Of a stretch of DNA of 43,699 nt, positions 8,552 to 17,029 are shown one piece after another. The notes beneath the pieces were generated by a model, which made no database searches, was not told the DNA's origin, and worked only from the letters and a program-made list of their open reading frames with translations. The stretch's first letter is position 1; each line of letters begins with the position of its first letter. A program made the position numbers and the translations under genes. This DNA is from Streptomyces cellulosae (lineage in GTDB: Bacteria > Actinomycetota > Actinomycetes > Streptomycetales > Streptomycetaceae): contig BNBH01000043.1 of assembly GCA_014655195.1 (NCBI GenBank), positions 1 to 43,699 of the forward strand, read 5' to 3'.

Positions 8552-9001
8552 ATGACGATACGGGCAGCTCACAGCGGCGGCAGGGCCGTCCGCTGGACGT
8601 ATGGGGCGTTCCTCGCCCTGTGCGTCGCGCTGGCCGTACTCGTCCATCACGAGACGGTCACGACGGGCGCCTCCCGCATGATGGGCGCTTCTGCCATGCC
8701 CGCGAAGGATGTCGCCTCCATGCGGGGCGCTGCCCATGCCGCACACGTCATGCCGGGAAAGACGTCGCCGACCACCTGGGAGGCGTCCTCCGCGCATAAC
8801 GCCGATGCCGGCGGTTGCGCCGAGCCTGGCATGCAGCACTGCACCACGGCGAGCATCGGCTCCGCACAGCTTGCCGTGCCTGGTGAGACCGGGGTGTCCC
8901 TGCTCGCGGACCTCCGGGAGGGCACGCAAGAACGCACGCCATCCGGTACGGTCGGCCGCGCCCCTCCCGACCTGTCTGTCCTCTCTCTGCTGCGTATATA
9001 G
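8552..9001 (+). CDS. DUF6153-type small His/Met-rich membrane protein
   Basis: A 149-residue protein with one N-terminal membrane span (about residues 17-35), then a Met-, His- and Ala-rich stretch (MMGASAMPAKD, AAHAAHVMPG) and two cysteines. It ends with LSVLSLLRI. The tail matches the DUF6153-type protein at 17798-18265 (LSVLRI), so I place it in that loosely defined actinobacterial group. The ATG at 8552 is chosen for its ribosome site (AGGTGGAGATC); an upstream ATG at 8510 abuts the operator and is less likely. It is 88 bp before the multicopper oxidase gene. A periplasmic-side copper-binding role is inferred from Met/His content and context. Confidence 0.7.
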   Translation: MTIRAAHSGGRAVRWTYGAFLALCVALAVLVHHETVTTGASRMMGASAMPAKDVASMRGAAHAAHVMPGKTSPTTWEASSAHNADAGGCAEPGMQHCTTASIGSAQLAVPGETGVSLLADLREGTQERTPSGTVGRAPPDLSVLSLLRI

Positions 9002-9089
9002 GCCACCTCCACGAGACGGTGCGTGTCATGTGACGTGCCGTCCCTCCGTGACCACATCCGCAGTGACCGACGCAGAGGACAACAACGCA

Positions 9090-10718
9090 ATGAACAGCAT
9101 CAACCGCCGCTCCGTCCTGCTCGCCGGACTGGGAGCCGCAGGCGCCGGCGCGCTCGCCGCCTGCACCAACGGGAGCGGCTCCAGTGGCAAGGCCCTGATC
9201 AGCCCCTCCGCCTCCGCGGTCGCCGCGAAGGAGAAGAAGCGCAAGGGCACCGGACGCCAGCAGAAGCTCACCCTGACCGCGGCGCCCGCCATGATCGACC
9301 TCGGCGGCGGCGTCATGCCCAAGACCTGGGCCTTCGACGGCCGCACCCCGGGCAAGGAGATCCGGCTCTCCGTCGGCGACACCCTGGTCGCCGAGCTGTC
9401 CAACCAGCTCCCCAACAAGACCACCACGTCGATCCACTGGCACGGCATCGCCATGCGCAACGACATGGACGGCGTACCCCCGGTCACCCAGTCAGCAGTC
9501 CGGGCCGGCTCCACCTTCACCTACCGGTTCATCACCGACCACCCAGGCACCTTCTTCTTCCACCCCCACGTCGGTGTCCAGCTCGACCGCGGCCTGTACG
9601 CCCCGCTCATCGTCGAAGACCCCAAGGAGACCCTCGACTACGACGACGAGTGGGTCGTCCTCCTCGACGACTGGGTCGACGGCGTCACCGGCACCCCCGA
9701 CGAGGTCTTCGCCGAACTCAGGCAGGGCATGGGCGGCATGGGCCACGACATGGGAGACAGCAGCAGCCCCAGCTCCAGCGGCATGGAAGGCCATGACATG
9801 GGGGACATGGGCGGCATGGACATGGAGGGCGGTTCCGCGTCCCCGTCCGCCTCGGCCTCCTCGTCCGGCGGCATGTCGATGAAGTTCATGCTGATGGGCG
9901 CCGAGAGTGAACTGCTCGGCGGCGACGCCGGTGACGTGAAGTACCCGCACCACCTGATCAACGGCCGGGTAGCGACCGATCCGGACGTCTACACCGGCAA
10001 GCCCGGCAAGAAGGTACGACTGCGGATCATCAACGCGGGCGGGGACACCGCCTACCGCGTTGCCCTCGGCGGCCACAAGCTGACCATCACCCACACCGAC
10101 GGCTTCCCGGTCCAGCACCAGGAGGTCGACGCCCTGCTGGTCGGCATGGGCGAGCGCTACGACGTCCTGGTCACCCTTGGGGAAGGGGTCTTCCCGCTCG
10201 TCGCCGTGGCGGAGGGCAAGAACGCCAACGGCTTCGCCCTGGTGCGTACGGGTTCGGGCAGCGCCCCGAAGCCGACCGTCCGTCCGAAGGAGCTCAACGG
10301 CATGATCATGTCCGCGTCGCAGCTGCGCGCCGCGGACGACGTGCGCCTGAAGTCGGCCAAGACCGACGTGACGCACCAGATCAAGCTGACCGGCGGCATG
10401 GACAAGTACAACTGGGCCATCAACGGCAGGCCGTTCGACATGAAGGACCCCGAGGCGAACCCGATCCTCATCCAGGAGGGCCAGCGCGTACGACTCGACT
10501 TCGTCAACGACACCGACATGTGGCACCCGATGCACCTGCACGGCCACACGTACCAAATCGGCGACTCCGGGCCGCGCAAGGACACCGCGATCGTGCTGCC
10601 CAAGAAGAAGCTGTCCGTCTTCTTCGACGCCGACAACCCGGGCCAGTGGATGCTGCACTGCCACAACGCCTACCACGGCGAGGCCGGGATGATGGCCAAC
10701 GTGGCCTATCAGGCCTGA
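9090..10718 (+). CDS. Tat-exported multicopper oxidase, Met-rich (CueO/CopA-like)
   Basis: A 542-residue multicopper oxidase, probably oxidising Cu(I) outside the membrane. The signal has twin arginines (NRRSVLLAG) and a lipobox (ALAAC, Cys about 22), so it is a Tat lipoprotein. Copper-site motifs are in order: IHWHGIAM (about 114), FHPHVG (about 156), HPMHLHGH (about 479) and the C-terminal HCHNAYHGEAGMM (about 523). Residues about 213-267 form a Met/His/Ser-rich insert (MGGMGHDMGD, MGDMGGMDMEGG, GGMSMKFMLMG) typical of copper-tolerance oxidases. The ATG at 9090 fits the Tat signal. Context: downstream of a CsoR-like box and a DUF6153-type gene, next to cytochrome c maturation genes. Confidence 0.95.
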   Translation: MNSINRRSVLLAGLGAAGAGALAACTNGSGSSGKALISPSASAVAAKEKKRKGTGRQQKLTLTAAPAMIDLGGGVMPKTWAFDGRTPGKEIRLSVGDTLVAELSNQLPNKTTTSIHWHGIAMRNDMDGVPPVTQSAVRAGSTFTYRFITDHPGTFFFHPHVGVQLDRGLYAPLIVEDPKETLDYDDEWVVLLDDWVDGVTGTPDEVFAELRQGMGGMGHDMGDSSSPSSSGMEGHDMGDMGGMDMEGGSASPSASASSSGGMSMKFMLMGAESELLGGDAGDVKYPHHLINGRVATDPDVYTGKPGKKVRLRIINAGGDTAYRVALGGHKLTITHTDGFPVQHQEVDALLVGMGERYDVLVTLGEGVFPLVAVAEGKNANGFALVRTGSGSAPKPTVRPKELNGMIMSASQLRAADDVRLKSAKTDVTHQIKLTGGMDKYNWAINGRPFDMKDPEANPILIQEGQRVRLDFVNDTDMWHPMHLHGHTYQIGDSGPRKDTAIVLPKKKLSVFFDADNPGQWMLHCHNAYHGEAGMMANVAYQA

Positions 10719-11219
10719 CGTTCACCTCGCGCCGTCCGGGCGGGCCATCGGCCGACGATGAGCCTGCCCGGGGCGGTGTGCGGCGACCTGAACATCCGCG
10801 GGATGACTGGCCGCGGCCGCAGCCAGCGGCAGGGAGACGAGCAGCAGCAACCAGCGGACGGCGCGCTGCTCGGTCTGGAGCAGCAGGTCGGAGTGCGCCT
10901 CCTGGTTGGCCTCCGGCGCCACAAGCAAGACAACAACCGTCGCGACCGCGCGGGCCGACGGCGGGGGACCCGGAGGTTGAGCCACCGGCCCCGCAGCCGG
11001 CGGCGGCCGCACCGCTTTATGGCCTCCCGGTGGGCCGACTTGTCACCTCTCGGCGGCAGCTGGTGGAAGGCCGGAATCTCGCTCGCCATCGCACCTCACC
11101 GTTGCGAGCCTGGCCACCCAGGCGGCCCCATGCCCATGCCGTCCGCCAGGTGCACGGCCAGCTACGGCATCAGCAGCGGACGCAGCCGTTGAACGAACGA
11201 AACTGCACGGCGAGGGACT
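10719..11219. other. Gap with no supported gene
   Basis: About 500 bp between the convergent multicopper oxidase and PLP-enzyme genes. A minus-strand frame (10722-11012) has a short hydrophobic run (VRWLLLLVSLPLAAAAA) but no ribosome site and no recognised family, so I do not call it. It may be decayed sequence. Confidence 0.4.
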
Positions 11220-12350
11220 TCATCGCGCGGCCCACCGCGGTGGGGTGACGTGGGTGCAGCGGGTCCAGCGCTCGACCGTCCGCTCGCCTGGGCGCGCGAT
11301 CTCGTCCGGGTCGGTGGCCGGGAAGCTGCGCAGGAGATCGTGGGCGCGGCAGTACTCGTCGCTGTAGACGGTGTTCCAGTAGCGGTGCACACCGTCGGGG
11401 AAGACCGCCGCGATCCGGGTGTGCTCGGGCTCGGTGCGGGCCAGCCAGTTCGCGACCAGGGCGACCGCTCCCACGCTCCAGCCGCCGCTGGCGTAGTGGC
11501 CGCGGGCCAGCTGTCGGCAGGTCCACACGGCCTCGCCCGGGGCCACCCAGTGCACCTCGTCGAAGGCCGCGTGGTCAACGTTGCCAGGGTGGATGCTGCT
11601 GCCCAGGCCGCGCATGAGGCGCGGTCCTGCCGGCTGCCCGAAGACGGTGGAGTTGATCGAGTCGACGCCGACGAGCTTCAGTTCCGGGTTGAAGGTGCGC
11701 AGGGTGCGGGCGATGCCGGCGGAGTGGCCGCCGGTGCCGACCGCCGCGACCAGGACGTCGATGCGGCCGAGCTGGACCGTCAGTTCGAGGGCGAGTGGCG
11801 CGTAGGCGGCGACGTTGTCGGGGTTGTTGTACTGGTCGGGGCACCAGGCCGACGGCGTACGGTGGAGGAGCTCGCGTACGCGCTGGCGGCGCGCCTCCTG
11901 CCATCCGCCCACGGGGTGGGGCTCGGTGACGACGTCCACGTGCGCGCCGAGAGCCCGCAGTTGATGCACCATCAGTGGCTCCATGCCGGGGTCGGTGACC
12001 AGGGTGACCGGGTGGCCGTAGGTGATGCCGGCCAGGGCGAGGCCGAGGCCGAGGGTGCCGCTGGTGGACTCGATGACGCGGGCGCCCGGCGCCAGCTCGC
12101 CGCGTTTGCGCGCAGCGGCGACCATGTGAAGGCCCGGGCGGTCCTTGATGCCGCCGGGGTTGCAGCCTTCCAGCTTCGCCCAGAAGCCGCGGCCGACCGG
12201 GTGGAAGGGTTCCCCTACCCACAGGACGGGGGTGTTGCCGACCATGCCGGCCGGTGACCGGCGCGGGGCACCTGCCGGTTGGGGGAGCTCGTGTGCCGCG
12301 AGGAACGAGGTGATGTCGTGCGAGGAGACGCTGCGCAGAGCCGTGCTCAT
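11220..12350 (-). CDS. PLP-dependent cysteine synthase/cystathionine beta-synthase family enzyme
   Basis: A 376-residue fold-type II PLP enzyme related to CysK and CysM. The PLP-lysine segment is visible as NPGGIKDRPG (about residue 70), and the substrate/phosphate loop as TSGTLGLGLALAG. The second half includes VGTGGHSAG, matching the phosphate-binding Gly loop. Start ATG at 12350 has a ribosome site (GGAAGGA). The length is slightly above CysK (about 310), because of N- and C-terminal extensions. Its substrate is not evident; it could make cysteine or another thiol amino acid. Context with copper genes suggests thiol supply or sulfide handling under metal stress, but this is only inference. 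It lies about 100 bp downstream of the small His/Cys-rich gene ending at 12450 on the same strand. Confidence 0.85.
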   Translation of the reverse strand: MSTALRSVSSHDITSFLAAHELPQPAGAPRRSPAGMVGNTPVLWVGEPFHPVGRGFWAKLEGCNPGGIKDRPGLHMVAAARKRGELAPGARVIESTSGTLGLGLALAGITYGHPVTLVTDPGMEPLMVHQLRALGAHVDVVTEPHPVGGWQEARRQRVRELLHRTPSAWCPDQYNNPDNVAAYAPLALELTVQLGRIDVLVAAVGTGGHSAGIARTLRTFNPELKLVGVDSINSTVFGQPAGPRLMRGLGSSIHPGNVDHAAFDEVHWVAPGEAVWTCRQLARGHYASGGWSVGAVALVANWLARTEPEHTRIAAVFPDGVHRYWNTVYSDEYCRAHDLLRSFPATDPDEIARPGERTVERWTRCTHVTPPRWAAR

Positions 12351-12449
12351 GAGTGGGTCCTTCCGCGGCCCGCTCATGGCGGGCCGCACGTCCGTGCCCT
12401 ACGTGGGGGGTGTGCCGGAACGCCCGGCGCGGACGCCGGGCGGGCACGG

Positions 12450-12917
12450 TCAGGTACGGCTGACGCAGACCACTCGCAGCAGAGCTGGACCGGTGGACCA
12501 AGAAGTGCCGGACGCGTCCCCGCCACCCGGTGGAGTCCCGGACGCGGCGGAGCCCTCCGGGCGGCGGCGGCCCAGTGGGAGGAGCGCGAGGAGCAGGAAC
12601 GCCGGGAACACCGTCCCGGCTGAGGGACGAAGCTGCACGGGCACGTCCGCCGGATCGCAGCACAGGACGTGGTGGTGTCCGGAGTGCCCGTCGTCGGTCA
12701 CGGAACAAGCCGGACCGGTGATCAGGGCGGCCGCGAGGGCGCCCGCCCCGTGCTCCCCGTGCGCGTGAGAAGCGGCCGACACCGCAGAACCGTGGTCCTC
12801 CCCTGCGTGCACCGCGCACGCCACCAGATGGGCCGTGAGTGTCAGCACCAGGCCCACCAGGAAGACGAGTGCCGGCCTGCGCGACGACGCCGCGCGGCCG
12901 ACGGATTCCTGCGGCAT
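12450..12917 (-). CDS. Small His/Cys-rich membrane protein
   Basis: A protein of about 155 residues with two membrane spans (ALVFLVGLVLTLTAHLVACAV near residue 20; TVFPAFLLLALLPL near 105). Between them are many His and Cys: HAGEDHG, SHAHGEHG, GHSGHHHVLCCD. This resembles the small metal-linked membrane proteins elsewhere in this window, but I do not recognise a named family. The ATG at 12917 is one option; the frame is open to 12965 and the ribosome site is weak in either case. A BlaI-like box with one arm mismatch (CTGAGGGGCTTAG, 13012-13024) lies upstream. Its position 99 bp before the PLP enzyme on the same strand suggests a shared transcript. Confidence 0.6.
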   Translation of the reverse strand: MPQESVGRAASSRRPALVFLVGLVLTLTAHLVACAVHAGEDHGSAVSAASHAHGEHGAGALAAALITGPACSVTDDGHSGHHHVLCCDPADVPVQLRPSAGTVFPAFLLLALLPLGRRRPEGSAASGTPPGGGDASGTSWSTGPALLRVVCVSRT

Positions 12918-12965
12918 GCCACTGATCGTATGCAGAACATCACGATCCGCCACTCTGATGCGCAT

Positions 12966-13468
12966 GTGCGTGAAATATCTGGTCCTGCCGAACCCGGCCC
13001 ACCGTGCACTGCTGAGGGGCTTAGCAGAGGTACTTGCTCATCGGCCAGGGCTGCCGGCGGGCGGCCCTGGCGCCCTTCGCGCCCGTCTGCCGTTCAGCGC
13101 CCCTATGTGGCACGCGCGTGGGACCGGGGGTTCGATGCAGGTGCGGCGACTGGCTCCGGAGAAGTCCGTCACTCGGACCCAGGTGATCCCGGAGGCGGCC
13201 GCGGGGAGGTGGGTCGTTGTGGCGGGCAGGAGGAGATGTGATCGTTGATCATCCGAGAGAGCCGCTCGGCAATCAGTGTGCCAGCCTCCTTGCTCGGCCT
13301 TATCGCCCTTACGCGCGGTGGCCGACCCTACGTTCTGATCCGCACCCGTTGCGCCGGCCCACACAACCCCACGCTGCTCGCAAGGGTGGGCAGGGCATGG
13401 TCTCGCATAGGTGGCAGCCCCGTTTCCGGGGCGCGACCGGGTGAAAACCTCGTAGGTACACTCGGCAC
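12966..13468. other. Gap with a candidate BlaI-like box, no supported gene
   Basis: About 500 bp between divergent genes. A plus-strand frame starting at 12958 (MRMCVKYLVLPNPAHRALLRG) runs to 13248 but matches nothing I know and has poor coding character. The main visible signal is the box at 13012-13024. The remainder probably holds the promoter of the VTT-domain gene. Confidence 0.35.
13012..13024. promoter_or_regulatory. Candidate BlaI-like box
   Basis: CTGAGGGGCTTAG differs from the CTAAG-N3-CTTAG palindrome at one arm position. It sits 95 bp upstream of the ATG at 12917 of the minus-strand His/Cys-rich membrane protein. Confidence 0.4.
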
Positions 13469-14140
13469 GTGCGTATGACACCGGCCGCTCGGCTGGCTCT
13501 CCTCGTCCTGGTCCTGGCGACAGCGGCCGGTTCCCTGTTTCTGTGGGACCCTCGGCGGGTCCTCTCGCAAGGGCTGCTCGCTCCGGGCGTTCCCGTCGTG
13601 TGGGCGGGGCTCGGTTTCGTGCTCGTGTTCGCGATCGGCACCCTGGCCTTCTTTCCCAAGCCAGTACTCAACGTCGCGGCCGGGGTGTTCTTCGGCATCC
13701 CAGCAGGGCTGGTGCTCGCGGTGGCGGGGACGACCCTCGGCGCGGTCCTGGCCTTCGCGCTCGGCCGGGGGCTCGGCCGCGAGGCGCTTCGGCCGTTCCT
13801 CAAGGGGAAGGTGCTGGCCGCGTTGGACCGGCGGCTCACGGAACAGGGCTTCCGCAGCATCTTTCTGCTGCGCGTCCTGCCGGGCGTCCCCTTCCAGGCG
13901 GTCAACTTCGCGGCCGCCTTCTCCGGCGTACGGCTGCGCTCCTTCGCCGTCGCCACAGCGCTGGGTGTGCTGCCGGGAACGGCCGCCTACGTCGTCGCGG
14001 GGGCCTCGGCCTCGTCACCGACCTCCCCGGCATTCCTGATCTCGGTCGGTGCCATGATCGCGCTCGCAGCCCTCACGCTCGGCTCGATGTGGCGCTCCCG
14101 TGGGGCGGTCACCGCGCCGACGGCTCATGGGCTGGCCTGA
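13469..14140 (+). CDS. TVP38/TMEM64 (VTT domain) membrane protein
   Basis: A 223-residue integral membrane protein of the DedA-related VTT family. Five to six spans are visible. The family signature appears twice-built: FFPKPVLNVAAGVFFG (about 52-67) before a reentrant loop, and FLLRVLPGVPFQAVNFAAAF (about 133-152) in the second half. VTT proteins are linked to lipid scrambling or small-molecule transport; the substrate cannot be read here. The start is GTG at 13469; an ATG two codons later is equally possible. The gene is followed by about 120 bp with an AT-richer palindrome before the next small genes. Confidence 0.88.
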   Translation: MRMTPAARLALLVLVLATAAGSLFLWDPRRVLSQGLLAPGVPVVWAGLGFVLVFAIGTLAFFPKPVLNVAAGVFFGIPAGLVLAVAGTTLGAVLAFALGRGLGREALRPFLKGKVLAALDRRLTEQGFRSIFLLRVLPGVPFQAVNFAAAFSGVRLRSFAVATALGVLPGTAAYVVAGASASSPTSPAFLISVGAMIALAALTLGSMWRSRGAVTAPTAHGLA

Positions 14141-14366
14141 CAGGGACTGATCAGCGGGCCGCCGCGCTCGATCTTCGTCAAATCGCCCTCTTGCACTTCC
14201 GGTGCGCTGGAAGTCGGCCTCTCTCCCTATGAACCTTAGTACCTAAGTCGAATAGGATATGGGTGTCGGCTGCCGCCGTTCGTGGAAGAGCACCCCGACG
14301 GCACGGGTGGTGTTCGGTGCCGCTGAGCCGGCGGTCGACTCCGTTCCCATCGAAGAGAGAACTGTG

Positions 14367-14594
14367 ATGAGTCAGCTGCTCACTGTCCTGCCTCTGCTGG
14401 CCTGCCCGCTGGTCATGGGCGCCATGATGTGGTTCATGAACCGGTCCCGGAAGGCCGAGACCTACACGGCGGAGGGCGCGTCCGCGCCCGATCCGCGGCG
14501 CAAGGAGCTGGAGGCGCTGCGCGCGGAGGTCGACGCGCTGCGGGCCCGGGTCGGCCGTGAGCCCGACGTTCCGGTCCGGGAGCAGACGCCGTGA
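14367..14594 (+). CDS. Small membrane protein with C-terminal coiled coil
   Basis: A 75-residue protein: a membrane span with several Met residues (LLACPLVMGAMMWFMNRSR, about 10-28), then a short acidic/basic heptad-like helix (RRKELEALRAEVDALRARV). I do not recognise the family. The ATG at 14367 follows a purine-rich GAAGAGAGA ribosome site; the frame is open further upstream without support. It overlaps the next gene by 4 bp (GTGA), so the two small proteins are coupled and may work as a pair. A palindrome CTTAGTACCTAAG lies about 120 bp upstream. Confidence 0.65.
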   Translation: MSQLLTVLPLLACPLVMGAMMWFMNRSRKAETYTAEGASAPDPRRKELEALRAEVDALRARVGREPDVPVREQTP

Positions 14595-14872
14595 GCGGCT
14601 ACGTCCTGCCCCTGCTGCTCACCGCGGCGTCGCTGGCGATGATGTACTTCTGCTGCGTACGGCCGATGCGTCGGGGTACCGCCGGACATGCGGGCCCGCA
14701 TCGGCAGGCGGCGGCGCGTTCGTGCTGCGGGGCGCCAGGCGGGCAGACGGACCAGGACGCGGACGTCGACGCCGAGATCAAGCGGCTGCGCGAAGAGGCG
14801 CAACTGCTGCGTCACGAGGCGGACCAGCGGTCCGATGACGCCGGGCGGTCCGTGAAGGATGAGTTCCGCTGA
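14591..14872 (+). CDS. Small Cys-containing membrane protein with coiled coil
   Basis: A 93-residue protein with an N-terminal membrane span (LPLLLTAASLAMMYFCC, about 6-22), a cysteine pair after the span, another Cys pair (RSCCGAPGG, about 43-51), and a C-terminal heptad helix (DAEIKRLREEAQLLRHEAD). The architecture repeats that of the gene just upstream, with which it overlaps by GTGA. The Met and Cys residues near the membrane would suit metal binding, but this is inference and no family is recognised. Confidence 0.65.
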   Translation: MSGYVLPLLLTAASLAMMYFCCVRPMRRGTAGHAGPHRQAAARSCCGAPGGQTDQDADVDAEIKRLREEAQLLRHEADQRSDDAGRSVKDEFR

Positions 14873-15334
14873 CCCGTTCGCTCTTCGCTGTACGACGTCC
14901 TCCGACGCCGTTCCCCGCCTCGCGGGGCCGCCGCGACGTCAGGTGTGCACCTCACCGTACTGGCTGGGGGTCGCGCCGGCGGTACGGCAGACGGCTGGCA
15001 GTGGAGCAGCGGCCCTCCCGCGGCGGCGACCGGTGCCTCGGTGTGCCGCTACTTCCCGTCGGCGAAGCGCGAGCTGCACTCCGGCTCTGTCCGGAACCAC
15101 GCTCACAGGCGGGCGCGTGGGCATCGCCGACATGCGCGGCGCCGTTCCCACCACCTACGCACTGGACGCCTCCGGAAGGGTGGCCGCGTTCTCCGTCGGT
15201 CCCCTGACCTCAAAGGGGGTTCTTCTCGATCATCCAGTTCATCGCTCCCGAGAGGCGATGACCGACCGGCACGTCGCGGACATGCGGGTCGCCCGCGCCG
15301 ACCGTCCTCTCCCTTCTGTGAAGGAACCACGATC
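14873..15334. other. Gap with degraded coding sequence
   Basis: A 460-bp stretch before the BNR-repeat gene. Open frames exist but none has good coding character along its length. A short thioredoxin-like remnant is described separately at 15109-15240. Confidence 0.4.
15109..15240 (+). pseudogene. Possible TlpA/thioredoxin-like C-terminal remnant
   Basis: In one plus-strand frame the translation contains RGAVPTTYALDASGRVAAF, which resembles the cis-Pro strand and following hairpin of TlpA/ResA-type redoxins (typically VPTTFLLDxxGRV). There is no CxxC segment upstream in the same frame, so any such gene is truncated. A TlpA-type protein would fit the cytochrome c maturation genes nearby. The call rests on one short match. 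Confidence 0.3.
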
Positions 15335-16333
15335 ATGTCCTCCACGTCCCGTAAGACGAAGCCGTCCGTAGCGGCTGCCAAAACTACGGCTGCCGCCAGG
15401 CCCACCAAGGCCGAACGGCGACGGGCCAGGGCGGCGGAACAGGCCGCCGCGGCACGGCGTGCCGAGCAGCGGGCGCGTCGGCTGCGCTGGGGCGGCGCGG
15501 TCCTGGCCGTGGCGGTGGTCGCGGTGGGCGGCGTCTTCGTGTCCACCCGCAGCGACAGTGGCGGCAGCACATCCACCGGGTCGGCGACGGAGCCCTTCGT
15601 GGGCGGGGACCTGCACACGGTCTCGGTGCTGGGCAACAGGCTCTTCGTGGGCGGACACGCCGCCGTCGCCGTCTCCGGCAACGGCGGCAAGACATGGAAG
15701 GACGTGCCCTCACTGCGCGATGCCGACGCCATGGGGTGGGCGACCACGAAGGACGCCGTGCTCGTGGGCGGGCACCCCGGGCTGTACCGATCCACTAACG
15801 GTGGGGCGACCTTCACCAAGGTGACCGGCAAGGGCGCGGTCGGTGACGTGCACGGCATCGGCGGCAGCGGCGACACCGTCTACATCGCCTCCCCCGAGTC
15901 CGGGCTGCTCGCCTCCACCGACGGCGGCACGACCTGGAAGACGGTAAACGCCGAAGCGGGCCGCTCCTTTATGGGCTCCATCCTGGTCGACCCGAAGAAC
16001 CCGCAGCGCCTGATAGCCCCCGACATGGCCGGCGCGCTGAAGACCAGTACCGACGGCGGCAGGACGTGGAAGGACCTGGGCGGCCCGACGGGCGCGATGG
16101 CCGCCGCCTGGAACCCCAAGAACATCAATCAGATCTACGCCGTCGGCATGAACGGCGCCGAGCAGAGCGCCGATGGCGGCAAGACCTGGAAGGAGGCCGA
16201 CCTGCCCAAGGGCACCAGCGCGGTCGGCTACGACGCCACCGGCAGCGCCTTGTACGCGGGCGCACTCGACGGACAGACCGCCCGCACGTACCGCAGCACC
16301 GACGGCGGCACCACCTGGAAGGCCACCTCGTGA
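15335..16333 (+). CDS. Membrane-anchored BNR/Asp-box repeat protein (F510_1955-like)
   Basis: A 332-residue protein. The N-terminal 50 residues are Ala/Arg/Lys-rich and cytoplasmic, followed by one membrane span (GGAVLAVAVVAVGGVFV, about 53-69). The outer part is a beta-propeller with at least five Asp-box repeats of the form S-x-D-G-G-x-T-W (SGNGGKTW, STNGGATF, STDGGTTW, STDGGRTW, SADGGKTW, STDGGTTW). This matches the sialidase-like F510_1955 family, often misnamed glycosyl hydrolase; catalytic sialidase residues are not evident. The ATG at 15335 has ribosome site GAAGGAAC. It overlaps the next gene by GTGA and should be co-expressed with it. Confidence 0.82.
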   Translation: MSSTSRKTKPSVAAAKTTAAARPTKAERRRARAAEQAAAARRAEQRARRLRWGGAVLAVAVVAVGGVFVSTRSDSGGSTSTGSATEPFVGGDLHTVSVLGNRLFVGGHAAVAVSGNGGKTWKDVPSLRDADAMGWATTKDAVLVGGHPGLYRSTNGGATFTKVTGKGAVGDVHGIGGSGDTVYIASPESGLLASTDGGTTWKTVNAEAGRSFMGSILVDPKNPQRLIAPDMAGALKTSTDGGRTWKDLGGPTGAMAAAWNPKNINQIYAVGMNGAEQSADGGKTWKEADLPKGTSAVGYDATGSALYAGALDGQTARTYRSTDGGTTWKATS

Positions 16334-16875
16334 CGCCACCCCACGACGAGGAGCACGGCCGGCCCGGCGCGCCCCCTGGCACACCCGGCTCCGAGACCGA
16401 GGACGCTGCCCTGTCACCCCGCCGCAGGCCGGGCCTGCTTCTGTCGGTGGTGGCCGCCACCGTGGTGCTCGCCCTGGCCGTCGCGGCGGTGGTGGCCCTG
16501 GGGAGCGGTTCCGGCGGGGCGAGCGGATCGGCCGCCACCGCCGAGCCGAGCCCCACGACGCCCTTCGTCACCCCGCCCACCGCCCAGGTGCGTCCTGCGC
16601 ACGAAGCGCTCCACGACATCGACGCCATCTGCCGCGCCAAGGACAAAGGCAGAGACGGCAAGCAGACGTCGCTCACCCGGGACATCGACACGATCATCGA
16701 CTTCTCCCTGCGTTACCCCAACGCCCGCTTCCCGATCGACGACGAGACCGGATCCACCCTGTCCCTGCTCCTGGTCACCCGACAGAGCATGCGTACCTGC
16801 GCACCGACCCTCGTACCCCGACTGGACCAGGCACTGCCGCCCGACTTCCGCTACCCCACCGCCGGCAGTTCCTGA
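16330..16875 (+). CDS. Hypothetical single-span membrane protein
   Basis: A 181-residue protein with a Pro/Glu-rich cytoplasmic start, one membrane span (LLLSVVAATVVLALAVAAVV, about 36-56), a Ser/Thr/Pro linker and an outer domain of about 90 residues with two cysteines (AICRAKDKG and MRTCAP) that could form a disulfide. No family is recognised. Its GTG start overlaps the stop of the BNR-repeat gene, so the two are probably functional partners. A terminator-like hairpin follows at 16959-16980. Confidence 0.7.
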   Translation: MTPPHDEEHGRPGAPPGTPGSETEDAALSPRRRPGLLLSVVAATVVLALAVAAVVALGSGSGGASGSAATAEPSPTTPFVTPPTAQVRPAHEALHDIDAICRAKDKGRDGKQTSLTRDIDTIIDFSLRYPNARFPIDDETGSTLSLLLVTRQSMRTCAPTLVPRLDQALPPDFRYPTAGSS

Positions 16876-16958
16876 CGGCGGCGGGCGGGACGCCTGCCGG
16901 TAGGCCACATGCTGGGTCAGCGACGGCAGGAGCAGCAGCCGCCGATCATGGTCAGCCA

Positions 16959-16980
16959 CCCGGGTGGGGGACCACCCGGG
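16959..16980. terminator. Bidirectional hairpin terminator
   Basis: Arms CCCGGGTGG and CCACCCGGG form a 9-bp stem with a GGGA loop, between the convergent genes ending at 16875 (plus) and 17030 (minus). Confidence 0.6.
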
Positions 16981-17029
16981 CTCCTCGGGCGCGCCTCGGA
17001 GCCCTGGGCGGTCAGTGGGCGGATGCGGA

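Noticed and set aside
10722..11012. Minus-strand frame with a hydrophobic run
   Set aside because: No ribosome site, no family match and high Pro/Ala/Arg background; kept as gap only.
12958..13248. Plus-strand frame starting MRMCVKYLVLPNP
   Set aside because: Only the first 30 residues look protein-like, with no family match and a poor remainder; it overlaps a likely regulatory region.
14235..14247. CTTAGTACCTAAG as another BlaI box
   Set aside because: It is a perfect palindrome but its arms are everted relative to CTAAG-N3-CTTAG, and it lies 120 bp from the next start. It may be a site for a different regulator.
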